From positions 50,868-114,867 of the forward strand of contig CAYFFV010000004.1 in NCBI GenBank assembly GCA_964342695.1: a DNA stretch of 64,000 nt. Direction: 5' to 3'. The notes under the pieces are model-generated. The model searched no databases. It saw only the letters and a list, made by a program, of their open reading frames with translations, and had not been told where the DNA came from. This DNA comes from CAYFFV01 sp964342695 (lineage in GTDB: Bacteria > Acidobacteriota > Vicinamibacteria > Vicinamibacterales > UBA8438). Of this stretch, positions 33,978 to 42,975 are shown piece after piece. The position numbers were made by a program, and so were the translations under genes. Position 1 is the first letter of the stretch; each line of letters begins with the position of its first letter.

Positions 33978-35765
33978 TTAGAAAATATATCCTGATCGAG
34001 AGACAGACTCATTAGCAAGTTTACGTCTTATGATAACCGTATTGACAGGTTTAACCTTGAGCAATTTTCGCAAAGCGGCGAGATGTGTTTTTAGCTCTTC
34101 TCCTTCAATCATAGCCGCCAGAGCAGAGCGCGCCTTTGTGCCAATTCTTTCAGCTGCGTCACTTACGAAGGCCTTAGCGGCATTACTTTGAAAGCTAGCT
34201 GATGCGGTTTGATTACTGATCGCTTGTTGGGCGCGTCCAACAACACTTTCCGCGGTAAATGTGTCTATGAGCATGTCGGCCGTAAACGAAAGCACCTCCT
34301 GTTCCTCGGATAAATTTTTTCCATAGGTTCGCATAGCCAAACCAAGAACTGCGATACTTGCTTTTTTGAACATTCTTACAGCTTGTGCTTCGTCACTCAG
34401 TAGAGAGTCTGGTTCATGGGAAACTGTTGTTGGATTTGAGAGGTCGCTTGCTATTTTCTTTGCCGCTTCGACTAGAGGAAGGTCTCCATTAAGTGCTTTC
34501 CTGATTAACATTCCGGGAATGAGCAATCTGTTAATCTCGTTGGTTCCTTCGAAGATCCTGTTCACTCGTGAATCCCGGTAGTGTCGTTCAGCGGGATAAT
34601 CTTCAACGTAACCGTTTCCACCATGAATTTGTATGTTCTGGTCTAGAACAAAGTCTAAAATTTCACTTCCAGCAACTTTAAGAATAGAAGACTCGATAGC
34701 ATGTTCCTCTAGAGCGGCTAGTAATCCTTTGTCGTGATCATTGCTCTCTTGTAGTGCCTCATCTAAAAGTCCAGCTGTACGATAGACAAGAGACTCAAGG
34801 GCATAGGCATAAATGGACATTTCACCTAGCTTGTGTTTAATGGCACCAAATTCTGATATCGACTGGCCGAACTGTTTGCGCTCCGAAGCGTAGCGAGCCG
34901 ATTCTCCGATGGCGAGTTGCGCGGATCCACTAGCAGCGGCGGCGAGTTTAAAGCGGCCATAATTTAGAACATTAAAGGCCACTTTGTGCCCTTTTCCAAT
35001 TTCTCCTAGGAGGTTCTCTTTGGGTACCCTGACATCTTGGAGGATAACTGGTGTTGTAGAAGAGCCTTTGAGACCCATTTTGTGTTCTTCTTCGCCAGTA
35101 CTTACACCTTCCCATTGACGTTCTACGAGAAAGGCACTGAATTTGTTTCCATCGACTTGCGCAAAGACAACATAGAGATCTGCGAATCCTCCGTTAGAGA
35201 TCCACATTTTTTCCCCTGTTAATAGAAAGGTGCCGTCACTTTGAGGTGTTGCCTTAGTCTTGGCGCCTAATGCGTCCGATCCAGAACCTGATTCACTTAG
35301 GCAGTATGCTCCAACGCATTCTCCACTTACTAATTTTGGTAGGTATTTCTGTTTCTGCTCGTTAGTGCCAAAAAGAGCAATTGGAAGAATGGCGATACCT
35401 GTCTGGGCTCCAAATGTTGTGCTGAATGAACCGGATTGGCCGAGCCGGCTCGCAATAATAGCTGAACTCACTTTGTCCATGAGGACACCGTCATAAGTCT
35501 CTGAGACGTCTGTACCGAGAATTCCAAGGTCACCGCAGCGTCGAAGTAAACGTCGTGCAAGATCCCAGTCCTTTTGTTCAAGATGTTTATTGTTTGGTGA
35601 CACTTCGTTGTCGACAAATTCTTTTGTCGTCAAATCTATAAGGTGGTGTTCTTCAGTCATTCTTTCCGGTGTGAAGAAAGAATTAGCCGTGAGGGTTTCA
35701 AACAGCCAGTTTCCTCCTCCGGAAGTTCTTTTCTTTGTAGCAGCTGATTTATCTATGTCTGTCAT
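33978..35765 (-). CDS. Acyl-CoA dehydrogenase, VLCAD-like
   Basis: A 595-residue flavoenzyme for the first step of fatty-acid beta-oxidation. The acyl-CoA dehydrogenase core is clear as AYCLSESGSGSDALGAKT (FAD/substrate), MWISNGGFADLYVVFA, the DYPAERHYRDSRVNRIFEGTNEINRL signature region carrying a Glu at the catalytic position, and IQIHGGNGYVEDYP. An extra C-terminal helical domain of about 150 residues makes it longer than the usual 380-residue enzyme. This matches the VLCAD/FadE5-like group acting on long chains. It is the fourth gene of the fad unit. Confidence 0.93.
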   Translation of the reverse strand: MTDIDKSAATKKRTSGGGNWLFETLTANSFFTPERMTEEHHLIDLTTKEFVDNEVSPNNKHLEQKDWDLARRLLRRCGDLGILGTDVSETYDGVLMDKVSSAIIASRLGQSGSFSTTFGAQTGIAILPIALFGTNEQKQKYLPKLVSGECVGAYCLSESGSGSDALGAKTKATPQSDGTFLLTGEKMWISNGGFADLYVVFAQVDGNKFSAFLVERQWEGVSTGEEEHKMGLKGSSTTPVILQDVRVPKENLLGEIGKGHKVAFNVLNYGRFKLAAAASGSAQLAIGESARYASERKQFGQSISEFGAIKHKLGEMSIYAYALESLVYRTAGLLDEALQESNDHDKGLLAALEEHAIESSILKVAGSEILDFVLDQNIQIHGGNGYVEDYPAERHYRDSRVNRIFEGTNEINRLLIPGMLIRKALNGDLPLVEAAKKIASDLSNPTTVSHEPDSLLSDEAQAVRMFKKASIAVLGLAMRTYGKNLSEEQEVLSFTADMLIDTFTAESVVGRAQQAISNQTASASFQSNAAKAFVSDAAERIGTKARSALAAMIEGEELKTHLAALRKLLKVKPVNTVIIRRKLANESVSRSGYIF

Positions 35766-35795
35766 TAGTTCCCCAAATATATCAATGCAAGGTAG

Positions 35796-36980
35796 TCACA
35801 AACGTTCAAATATTCCTGCGGCACCCATGCCTCCTCCCACGCACATTGTTACCATACCGTAACGTCCATTTCTTCGTTTGAGTTCATATAGTAGGCTCGT
35901 TGTTAATTTCGCGCCCGTGCATCCTAGAGGATGACCCAGTGCAATTGCTCCTCCATTGACATTGAGTTTGTCGGGGTCGATGGGCATTTCCCGAAGGCAC
36001 GCCAGAATTTGTGCTGCAAAAGCTTCATTGAACTCTACCAAATCGATATCGTTCATGGTCAGTCCTGAAATTTTTAACGCTTTTTTCATCGCAGGTACCG
36101 GTCCAAGTCCAAATAATTCAGGTTTTACTCCGGCCGTAGTAAACACGACAAATCGTGCCATGGGAATCACATCTCTTGATCGCACGTGAGCCTCTGACAT
36201 CACTAGAAGGGCAGCAGCACCATCACTTGTTTGTGATGAATTTCCAGCCGTTACCGTGCCACCAGATCGAAATACTGGACGAAGAGCGGCTAGTGCCTCT
36301 AAGGAGGTATCACTTCTCGGACCTTCATCTACGTTTATAATTTTTTCCTCCACCACTGGAGTATTTTGAGCGTGTCCGTTTGTCGAAGCTACTTGAATAG
36401 TAATGGGCATAGTTTCATCTGCGAAATAACCTGCATCTATAGCCGCGATAGCCTTCTTATGACTTTGTAAGGCAAATTGATCTTGTTCTTCGCGGGAAAT
36501 ATTTGATTGCACTGCATGATTTTCTGCGACTAGTCCGGTGTTCAGATATACGTCAGGGTAATCTTTGATCAACCTAGGATTAGGTGTGACTTTGTTGCCA
36601 CCCATGGGAATAAGACTCATAGATTCTGTGCCACCGGCGATTATGGTGGTTGCTGAGCCACAAATGATACGCTCTGCAGCAAAGGCAATTGCCTGAAGGC
36701 CGGATGAACAGAATCTATTTACAGTGACTGCTGATGATTCGACGGATAGTCCGGCCCGTAAACTTGCGATGCGAGCGACATTTAGACCCTGCTCGGCTTC
36801 TGGCATAGCACAGCCCAAGATAACATCATCAATTTCATCCGGTGCGATTTCGTTGGTACGGCTTATCACCTCGCGAATAGACGACGCGGCTAATTCATCT
36901 GGACGTGTCGTTGAAAGGGAGCCCTTAGGTGCTTTTCCAGTGGGGGTCCGGACTGCGGAAACGATAAAGGACGCATTCAT
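35796..36980 (-). CDS. fadA: Acetyl-CoA acyltransferase (thiolase), beta-oxidation type
   Basis: A 394-residue thiolase that cleaves 3-ketoacyl-CoA. The catalytic cysteine lies in VNRFCSSGLQAIA (about residue 91). The His of the HPLGCTGAK motif and the C-terminal CVGGGMGAAGIFE cysteine are present. The N-terminal opening FIVSAVRTPTGKAPKG is typical. Its start codon overlaps the upstream hydrolase stop by 4 bp (ATGA-type coupling), and it is 30 bp before the acyl-CoA dehydrogenase. Neighbours point to fatty-acid degradation rather than acetoacetyl-CoA synthesis. Confidence 0.94.
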   Translation of the reverse strand: MNASFIVSAVRTPTGKAPKGSLSTTRPDELAASSIREVISRTNEIAPDEIDDVILGCAMPEAEQGLNVARIASLRAGLSVESSAVTVNRFCSSGLQAIAFAAERIICGSATTIIAGGTESMSLIPMGGNKVTPNPRLIKDYPDVYLNTGLVAENHAVQSNISREEQDQFALQSHKKAIAAIDAGYFADETMPITIQVASTNGHAQNTPVVEEKIINVDEGPRSDTSLEALAALRPVFRSGGTVTAGNSSQTSDGAAALLVMSEAHVRSRDVIPMARFVVFTTAGVKPELFGLGPVPAMKKALKISGLTMNDIDLVEFNEAFAAQILACLREMPIDPDKLNVNGGAIALGHPLGCTGAKLTTSLLYELKRRNGRYGMVTMCVGGGMGAAGIFERL

Positions 36981-37612
36981 ACTTCAAAATCCTCCCATAG
37001 ATCCCTGACTGCATCACTTACTTCTTGCGTTTTTCCATTAAAGAGGTGGTCTGCTGAATCTATAATGACAAGGTCTTTCGGTTCTGAGAGTGAACTATAA
37101 AATTTCCACATTTGTTTGATCGTAAACAACTGATCTTCTTCTCCGTGTACGAGGAATATCGGCTTAGAAGTTATCTTAACTAATGACATGTCTTTGTCAA
37201 TTGCAGGAGCGATGCCAAGCAGGCCATAAACGCGAGGGTCCGTGGCGCCAGTGTGTAACGCAATCCATGCACCGAAGGAATAACCTGCAGAAAACAGTGG
37301 AATATTTTGATATTTTGTTTGAGCTAGATCAAGCATGGCACGATAGTCATCCATTTCACCTAAGCCATTATCAAAGGTTCCGTTACTTGAACCGACACCT
37401 CTGAAATTAAAGCGGATTACCGTAAAACCGATTGCCGAAAGCGCCTTTGCACTTCTATAGACGACCTTATTATGCATGTTCCCCCCATGCAACGGATGAG
37501 GATGTGCGAACACTACAATGCCTCGGGGTTTGTGATCGGAATTTGACGGATTCGTTTCCGCGGTGTCAATTATAAATTCTAATTGTCCTGCTGGTCCTTG
37601 GCTATAAGGCAT
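36977..37612 (-). CDS. Alpha/beta hydrolase, dienelactone-hydrolase-like
   Basis: A 211-residue cytosolic alpha/beta hydrolase of the COG2945-type family. The oxyanion region is VVFAHPHPLHGGNMHNKVVY, then RFNFRGVGSSNG. The nucleophile elbow is SAGYSFGAW, with Ser in GYSFG. The acid is in VHGEEDQLF and the His in DSADHLFNG. All catalytic residues are intact, unlike in the secreted hydrolase at 19825. The substrate is unknown. It sits inside the beta-oxidation unit, between fadN and the thiolase, and could act on acyl-CoA or fatty esters, but this is inference. Confidence 0.88.
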   Translation of the reverse strand: MPYSQGPAGQLEFIIDTAETNPSNSDHKPRGIVVFAHPHPLHGGNMHNKVVYRSAKALSAIGFTVIRFNFRGVGSSNGTFDNGLGEMDDYRAMLDLAQTKYQNIPLFSAGYSFGAWIALHTGATDPRVYGLLGIAPAIDKDMSLVKITSKPIFLVHGEEDQLFTIKQMWKFYSSLSEPKDLVIIDSADHLFNGKTQEVSDAVRDLWEDFEV

Positions 37613-37675
37613 GCTCTCCAGGAGCTCCTGATCTTTAGAGATATCCTTTGTTTATATTCTTATTGCAACTGTGAA

Positions 37676-39937
37676 CTAGTTCCGTAAAGGTTTTCCCGTT
37701 TTTAAAATATGCGACATTCGTGCTTGTGTTTTAGCCTCGCCACAGAGACTGAGAAATGCTTCCCTTTCTAAATCGAGAAGATGTTGTTCTGAAATTTTTT
37801 GAGCGTGCGGAAGATTTCCCCCACTTAGTATGTGAGCGAGTTTACGACCGATTAGAGCATCGTGATCGCTGATACGATGCCCTCTCCAAGCGAGATGTAT
37901 GCCCAGTTCTAACGAAGCTTGTATTCCCTCTCCCCCAACCAGTATCTCTTGTCTAAGCGTTTTGGATTGATATCTTTTTGTCGACATTGCCAGTGCAGCA
38001 GTCTTAGCATCAAAAAGTAATCTGTCCTTGTTCATCGTAATATCATCTGTTTCGCTAAGAAATCCTAGTCGTAAAGCATGAGGTCCACTCGTCGAAATTG
38101 TGCCGAACCCTATTAATTCGAATACGTGTTGCACGGGTGGAAGTAGATCTGTCGTACCAACACATTTATCTGTCATAGTTCTGTACAACAGTTCCTTTGT
38201 TCCGCCGCCAGCAGGTATTAGTCCAGCGCCTGTTTCAACTAAACCCATGTAAGTTTCCGCGGCAGCCTGAACTTTGTCACCATGCAGACAAATTTCACAT
38301 CCACCACCAAGAGTTAGTCCAGCCGGTGCTATGACAATGGGAACAGACGATTGTCTCAAGTTAGTGACGGCCTTTTGAAAAGTTCGTACCATTAGATCAA
38401 TTTCGTCCCAGTTTTCTTCTTGGGCTTCTAAAAGAACCAAAAGGAGATTTGCACCTGCTGAGAAATTTGGAGCCTCGTTGCCAATGAGTAGTGCTTTAAA
38501 ATTTGTTTCCGCTTCATTGATTCCCAGTTGAAGCATGCTAATCGTATCTGCCCCGATCGTGTTCATTTTTGAATGAAATTCAAGAGCCAAAACACCGTCG
38601 CCGATATCTATCAGACTCGCACTGGAGTTTGTTTTAACGATTCCATTTGCAGACTTTGCTGCAGAAAGAATTCTGGTGCCGTCGAGAGGAGTGTTTGGTT
38701 CTAACGCTAGCGGTTTTATAGAAACGGACGAGCTGTCACTCTGACAGGCTTCAAGTATTTTTTTTGTACCAAGCGTTTCCCATATTTCGAATGGTCCAAG
38801 TTCCCATCCATATCCCCACTGCATCGCGCGATCGATGTCCGTTGTCGAAGATGCAATTTCTTTAGAAATTTCTGCCGTATAAAGAAGAGTTTTTCCGAGA
38901 GTTTCCCTCGTAAAATCACCGATCTCATCTTTTGAAAAAAGTAAAGTGCGGATACGCTCACGAACGTCGTCTATTTCTGATACCTGTCTAAGTAATGAAA
39001 TATCTGGTGTGCGATGTTTACGGTAAGTCATTGTTTCAAGGTCCAAGGTATCTATCCGGGTTCCTTCTGGCGTTCTAAGTTTTTGATAAAACCCTTGAGT
39101 TGTTTTTTCTCCTAACCATCCTTTTTGAACTAAGTTTGTTATAACTGATGGAACTACAAATTGATTTCGCTCGTTCGTGCGATCGATCCGTCTTGAAAGA
39201 TCTTGTGCGACTGCGGACAGAATATCGATTCCAGTGAGATCTATAGTTCTGAATGTTGCACTCTTTGGTCGCCCGATCACAGGACCAGTCATGGCATCAA
39301 TGTCTTCAACGGTAAACTTTCCAGTCGCCAGTTGTTCAAGCACTCGAAGCGCATTGTAAATTCCAATACGATTTGCAATAAATCCTGGTGTGTCTTTTGT
39401 AATTACCACACCTTTTCCGAGTGCATAATCGGCAAAGTCTCTAATTAGTGTTATCGTCGAAGTACTTGTGTCTTTTGTAGGAATAATTTCAAGTAATGAA
39501 AGATAACGAGGAGGGTTGAAAAAGTGGGTCCCGAGCCAATGTTCTCTAAACTCTGCGGATCTGCCTTCAGCAATTTTTGTGAGTGGGATTCCTGAAGTAT
39601 TTGAACTCACAATAGTTGTTGCAGAGCGTAGTGTTTCGATTTCTGCCAACAAATTTTGTTTGATTTCCAATTGTTCGGAAACCGCCTCAATAATCCAGTC
39701 ACTGTGAGACACTTTATGCATATCAGTGGAAAATCCACCAAGACTAATCAAGCTGGCTGTTTCATTCGTAAAGAACGGGTCTGGTTTCGTTTTTTGGGCA
39801 CGCTGAAGACCGGAAATTGCCGTTTCCTTATCAAGATCTAGCAACAAGACTGAAAGTCCTGCGTTCGCAAGGTGTGCCGCGATCTGCGCACCCATTGTGC
39901 CGGCGCCTAGGACTGTTGCTGAATGAATAGCATTCAT
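37676..39937 (-). CDS. fadN: 3-hydroxyacyl-CoA dehydrogenase / enoyl-CoA hydratase, FadN-type
   Basis: A 753-residue bifunctional beta-oxidation enzyme with the dehydrogenase first and the hydratase last, the FadN order (FadB has the reverse). The NAD motif GAGTMG is at 11-16, followed by the LGTHFFNPP and DTPGFIANRIGIYNA segments of the dehydrogenase. The C-terminal crotonase domain shows FSAGANLLLVL (oxyanion Gly) and GLTLGGGCEICLHGD, then GLVETGAGLIPAGGGTKEL with its glutamates. It is the first gene of the fad unit, 61 bp after the terminator at 39983. Confidence 0.94.
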   Translation of the reverse strand: MNAIHSATVLGAGTMGAQIAAHLANAGLSVLLLDLDKETAISGLQRAQKTKPDPFFTNETASLISLGGFSTDMHKVSHSDWIIEAVSEQLEIKQNLLAEIETLRSATTIVSSNTSGIPLTKIAEGRSAEFREHWLGTHFFNPPRYLSLLEIIPTKDTSTSTITLIRDFADYALGKGVVITKDTPGFIANRIGIYNALRVLEQLATGKFTVEDIDAMTGPVIGRPKSATFRTIDLTGIDILSAVAQDLSRRIDRTNERNQFVVPSVITNLVQKGWLGEKTTQGFYQKLRTPEGTRIDTLDLETMTYRKHRTPDISLLRQVSEIDDVRERIRTLLFSKDEIGDFTRETLGKTLLYTAEISKEIASSTTDIDRAMQWGYGWELGPFEIWETLGTKKILEACQSDSSSVSIKPLALEPNTPLDGTRILSAAKSANGIVKTNSSASLIDIGDGVLALEFHSKMNTIGADTISMLQLGINEAETNFKALLIGNEAPNFSAGANLLLVLLEAQEENWDEIDLMVRTFQKAVTNLRQSSVPIVIAPAGLTLGGGCEICLHGDKVQAAAETYMGLVETGAGLIPAGGGTKELLYRTMTDKCVGTTDLLPPVQHVFELIGFGTISTSGPHALRLGFLSETDDITMNKDRLLFDAKTAALAMSTKRYQSKTLRQEILVGGEGIQASLELGIHLAWRGHRISDHDALIGRKLAHILSGGNLPHAQKISEQHLLDLEREAFLSLCGEAKTQARMSHILKTGKPLRN

Positions 39938-39982
39938 TTTCTAATATCCCATAATGTTATTTGTTTCATGTTGTTTCTTTAC

Positions 39983-40011
39983 AAAAAAAAGGGTGAGGCT
40001 AAGCCTCACCC
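39983..40011 (-). terminator. Intrinsic terminator of the CarboxypepD_reg-TPR gene
   Basis: A nine-base perfect stem (GGGTGAGGC / GCCTCACCC, 39991-39999 and 40003-40011) with a three-base loop is followed on the minus strand by eight T residues (39990 to 39983). It ends the upstream TPR gene's transcript and separates it from fadN, whose promoter must lie in the 45 bp after it. Confidence 0.9.
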
Positions 40012-40042
40012 CTCTATAGAATTTGTTTATTAAAAGAGAACT

Positions 40043-41020
40043 TTATGGAAGTGCTGCAAGGGTAGCCGACGCTTGAGCACCTTCTTCGGAGTTCGGGTCT
40101 AAATCCACGACCTTTTGGAAGTGCTGCTTTGCGGTTTCCATATCTCCCTTGTTCAAGGCAACAAGAGCTAGTTTAAAGACAGGCTTAGCCCAATTTGGAT
40201 CAACCATGGTAGCTTTTTCGTACCAACCAGCAGCTGTGTCTACAGCACCTTTTGCAAATTCTAGTTCGCCAAGGTTGTATAGATCTTCTTTAGAAGCATC
40301 AAGGCCTGAGGCTGTTGCCTCAAGTTCTGAGGCCGCGTCTAGGTCACCCATTGCTAATCTGGTGCGGGCAATGTCGGCTTTAACGTTTTCATTGTTCGGT
40401 TCTTCAGCGAGTCGACTTTCAAAAGCAGCTAGTGCTTCCTCATAGTTGCCTGCAGCTCGATGGGCTTGTCCTATGTTTGAGTACAAATTTGTTAACTGGG
40501 GAAGTTGTGTCAAGAGGCTCTCATATCCGCTTATTGCGCTATCCCAGTCCTGGGCATTAAAAAAAGCGTCGGCAGCTTCAAGGTCACCTTCTATCTGATC
40601 TGGATCCAATCCTTCCATGGCCTCTTCTCCAAGAGCTTGGACGAGAGCGTGGCGAATTTTAGCTAAGGTAAAGTTGGCCGGTGGCGCGGATGACTGTGTA
40701 ACAGTAATTGAGCCAAAGTCTTCGTTATAACCTTCGGCGGATGCTGTGACTCTCCACTGACCACTCGCGAAGCCGATAAGAGAAAAACGCCCGTCATCTC
40801 CGGTAGTTGTTTCACGGATTGGCGGGTTGGCGTCTGGTTTTTCTGCGACTATCTTGGCTCCTGCTATTGGTTCGTCATTTTCATCTACGACTCGTCCGCT
40901 GACGCGGCCAGCCTGAGAAAACGCAGGAGTTACGAGACCGAAAAGGAGAAGAAGAACAAAAAGATAACGAAATACGCTATTAAAACGGGACATGGCATTA
41001 CTCCTCATACGCTCGGGCAT
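40043..41020 (-). CDS. Secreted CarboxypepD_reg plus TPR protein (paralogue A)
   Basis: A 325-residue exported protein. A signal peptide ends near TPAFSQ. Next come a carboxypeptidase-regulatory-like beta-sandwich (GRVSGRVVDENDEPIAGAK to GFASGQWRVTASAEGY) and four or more TPR motifs (YSNIGQAHRAAGNYEEALAAF, YNLGELEFAKGAVDTAAGWY and KLALVALNKGDMETAKQHF). Such proteins are common in Acidobacteria. The architecture matches the smaller gene at 41123, which looks like a paralogue. It is probably periplasmic or outer-membrane and a scaffold, with no catalytic residues. In-frame Met residues at 5 and 10 are alternative starts. Confidence 0.88.
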   Translation of the reverse strand: MPERMRSNAMSRFNSVFRYLFVLLLLFGLVTPAFSQAGRVSGRVVDENDEPIAGAKIVAEKPDANPPIRETTTGDDGRFSLIGFASGQWRVTASAEGYNEDFGSITVTQSSAPPANFTLAKIRHALVQALGEEAMEGLDPDQIEGDLEAADAFFNAQDWDSAISGYESLLTQLPQLTNLYSNIGQAHRAAGNYEEALAAFESRLAEEPNNENVKADIARTRLAMGDLDAASELEATASGLDASKEDLYNLGELEFAKGAVDTAAGWYEKATMVDPNWAKPVFKLALVALNKGDMETAKQHFQKVVDLDPNSEEGAQASATLAALP

Positions 41021-41122
41021 TTAATAAGTGTAAATTCACACCGAGTTCTGTTTAGACTCCAATCAGTATATCTGATTGATGGCTCTGTCAGTGTTTTTAG
41101 TTAAGTCTTTTGAGGTGGATAG

Positions 41123-41746
41123 TCATTTAAGAGACTGCATTGCCGTTGCCGCCTCTGCAGCTGCTGCGGTGTGAGAAGGGACGGATTCATATGCTTCCTG
41201 TGCTTTGCGGAAGTTCTGTTTTTCAACATAGGCGTGTCCTATTTCCAGATAAAGTGCAGTTAAGGCCGGCACACGCTCAAGTATTGCCGTGTAGGACTTT
41301 ATCGCGCCGTCAAAGTCTCCTTCGTCAAACTGTAAATGAGCCTCGGCTAGGTCTTGTTGAATTTTTGTCGCTTGGATTCCCGCTAATCTCCCGTTTTGAG
41401 GAACTGGAGGATTAAAGGGATTAATCGTGAGAGTAAAGTCGATTTCGGTTCGCCCTGTGCGCCCGAGGTTTACGACCGCCTGTGAAAAGTCATAACCGAG
41501 TTTTTCGACTGTAAAGATCCACTGCCCTCTATACAATCCAATAACAGCAAATCGACCTGAGGCATCGGTCTGTTCTGTGACAGTCCTTCCCCCTTGAGTA
41601 CGCACTCCTGTTATTTGTGCGCCTTCAATAGGTGTATTGTCAGCCGCTTTTATACGACCTGTCACCAAAGCTGACTGTGCGCCCACAGAGCTTGGGACCA
41701 AGAAACCTAGAACGACACAAGTAAGGATTAGTGAGTGTTTAGACAC
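41123..41746 (-). CDS. Secreted CarboxypepD_reg plus TPR protein (paralogue B)
   Basis: A 207-residue exported protein with a signal peptide ending SSVGAQ. A CarboxypepD_reg-like sandwich follows (ALVTGRIKAADNTPIEGAQ to GRFAVIGLYRGQWIFTVEKLGY). About two TPR units come after that (AEAHLQFDEGDFDGAIKSYTAI and LYLEIGHAYVEKQNFRKAQEAY). The GxFAVIGxxxGQW segment is strongly reminiscent of its neighbour at 40043, so the pair probably arose by duplication. It begins 19 bp after the DUF420 stop, so it may be the last gene of the heme A unit's transcript, although it may instead belong with the TPR pair. Confidence 0.85.
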   Translation of the reverse strand: MSKHSLILTCVVLGFLVPSSVGAQSALVTGRIKAADNTPIEGAQITGVRTQGGRTVTEQTDASGRFAVIGLYRGQWIFTVEKLGYDFSQAVVNLGRTGRTEIDFTLTINPFNPPVPQNGRLAGIQATKIQQDLAEAHLQFDEGDFDGAIKSYTAILERVPALTALYLEIGHAYVEKQNFRKAQEAYESVPSHTAAAAEAATAMQSLK

Positions 41747-41765
41747 TTTCTCTCATTTTAGTATT

Positions 41766-42182
41766 TTAAAGTTGGTACAACATTACGTACACGATTACTC
41801 CAGTAACAGACACGTAAAGCCATAGAGGCAGTGTCCATTTAGCAATAGTCCTGTGCTTGTCGAAACGTTCTCGGAGGCCATGTATAAGCGTGACAATGGC
41901 CATCGGAACGATCGCGATGGCTAAAATGATGTGGCTGATCAGGATTGTGAAATAGATTAGTCTAATCGCGCCTGTTCCAGTAAATGCGACAGAACCGACG
42001 TTGAAATGGTAAACAAGATAAGAAACCAGAAATAAAGTTGATGTTCCAAAGGCAGCGAGCATACACCACCGATGAGCTTGCTCATGGTGTCGGCGAATGA
42101 AGATATAACCAGCGACCAGTAAAATTCCAGCCACAGAATTTAGTATCGCGTTAACAGTTGGGAGATTTGATAAATCCATCAT
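41766..42182 (-). CDS. DUF420 membrane protein (CtaM/YozB-like)
   Basis: A 138-residue protein with four membrane helices. Family residues include RRHHEQAHRWCMLAA and YHFNVGSVAF (His/Asn near helix ends), then ILISHIILAI and FDKHRTIAKWTLPLWLYVS. These histidines are a hallmark of DUF420. Family knowledge: the S. aureus member CtaM is required for a functional aa3-type oxidase. Here the gene is the last of an overlapping run with ctaA, ctaB and an ABC exporter, which supports the same role in heme-copper oxidase assembly. It is separated from the ABC permease stop by one base. Confidence 0.9.
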   Translation of the reverse strand: MMDLSNLPTVNAILNSVAGILLVAGYIFIRRHHEQAHRWCMLAAFGTSTLFLVSYLVYHFNVGSVAFTGTGAIRLIYFTILISHIILAIAIVPMAIVTLIHGLRERFDKHRTIAKWTLPLWLYVSVTGVIVYVMLYQL

Positions 42183-42183
42183 T

Positions 42184-42975
42184 TCAAATATGTCTAGACT
42201 TTATACTTATTGTACTAGCGACTAACATTGCAATACCAAATAGTCCAATAACAGTTAGTGAGCCAATCAAGTCAGTAGATAGCATGGAAGGGTCGTTAAT
42301 GGTAAGCACTGATCGTATCGCTGAGACCCCATAGGTCATCGGGTTGAGGAACATGGCCACCTGCACCCAGCCCGATGCTCCTGTTTCAGGGAAAACTGCT
42401 CCAGAAAGTAACCACATCGGAAACAGAATTACATTCATAACAGCGTGGAATCCTTGCGTCGAATCAAGAGTCCAGGCTAAAACAAATCCAAGACCAGTTA
42501 AGGCAAATGCCAAGGCTGTTAAGACTATCCACATGATCGGTAAAGTTAGTAAGCTGATTTGAGTATTTGCGACGGGGGCAAGTAATAGGAACAGCGTTGC
42601 TTGCATAACCGCTAGCGTTGTTCCCCCAAGTATTTTTCCAAGAACAATTGTTGAACGCGGAAGTGGTGCTACCAAGACGCCTTGAAGAAATCCTTCATGA
42701 CGATCTTCAATGACGGAAATTGTCGAGAAAATTGCTGTAAACAGTACAATTAGTGCGAGTGTTCCCGGATAGAAGTATTCGAGATAACCTCCATCTGGAG
42801 TGGCAGACGGTCCAACTTGGAATGAACTTCCTAGTCCAGAACCAAGAAGTGCCCAGAAAACAATAGGCGTTCCGAGAGCGCCCACAATACGTGATCGTTG
42901 TCGACAGAATCTGACGATGTCCCTCTTCCAAAGTGCTAAAGTTGCGCGAAGCATGGTGGTTCCAATTAAATCCAA
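42184..42975 (-). CDS. ABC-2-type transporter permease
   Basis: A 263-residue integral membrane subunit of an ABC exporter, with the ABC-2 fold of six helices. A conserved long loop with EDRHEGFLQGVLVAPLPRSTIVLGK sits between helices 2 and 3. The start overlaps the ATPase gene by 10 bp, so the two form one transporter. The nature of the exported substrate is not readable. Genes for heme A synthesis upstream and DUF420 downstream point to a role in oxidase or heme handling rather than drug efflux, but that is inference from position. Confidence 0.88.
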   Translation of the reverse strand: MDLIGTTMLRATLALWKRDIVRFCRQRSRIVGALGTPIVFWALLGSGLGSSFQVGPSATPDGGYLEYFYPGTLALIVLFTAIFSTISVIEDRHEGFLQGVLVAPLPRSTIVLGKILGGTTLAVMQATLFLLLAPVANTQISLLTLPIMWIVLTALAFALTGLGFVLAWTLDSTQGFHAVMNVILFPMWLLSGAVFPETGASGWVQVAMFLNPMTYGVSAIRSVLTINDPSMLSTDLIGSLTVIGLFGIAMLVASTISIKSRHI

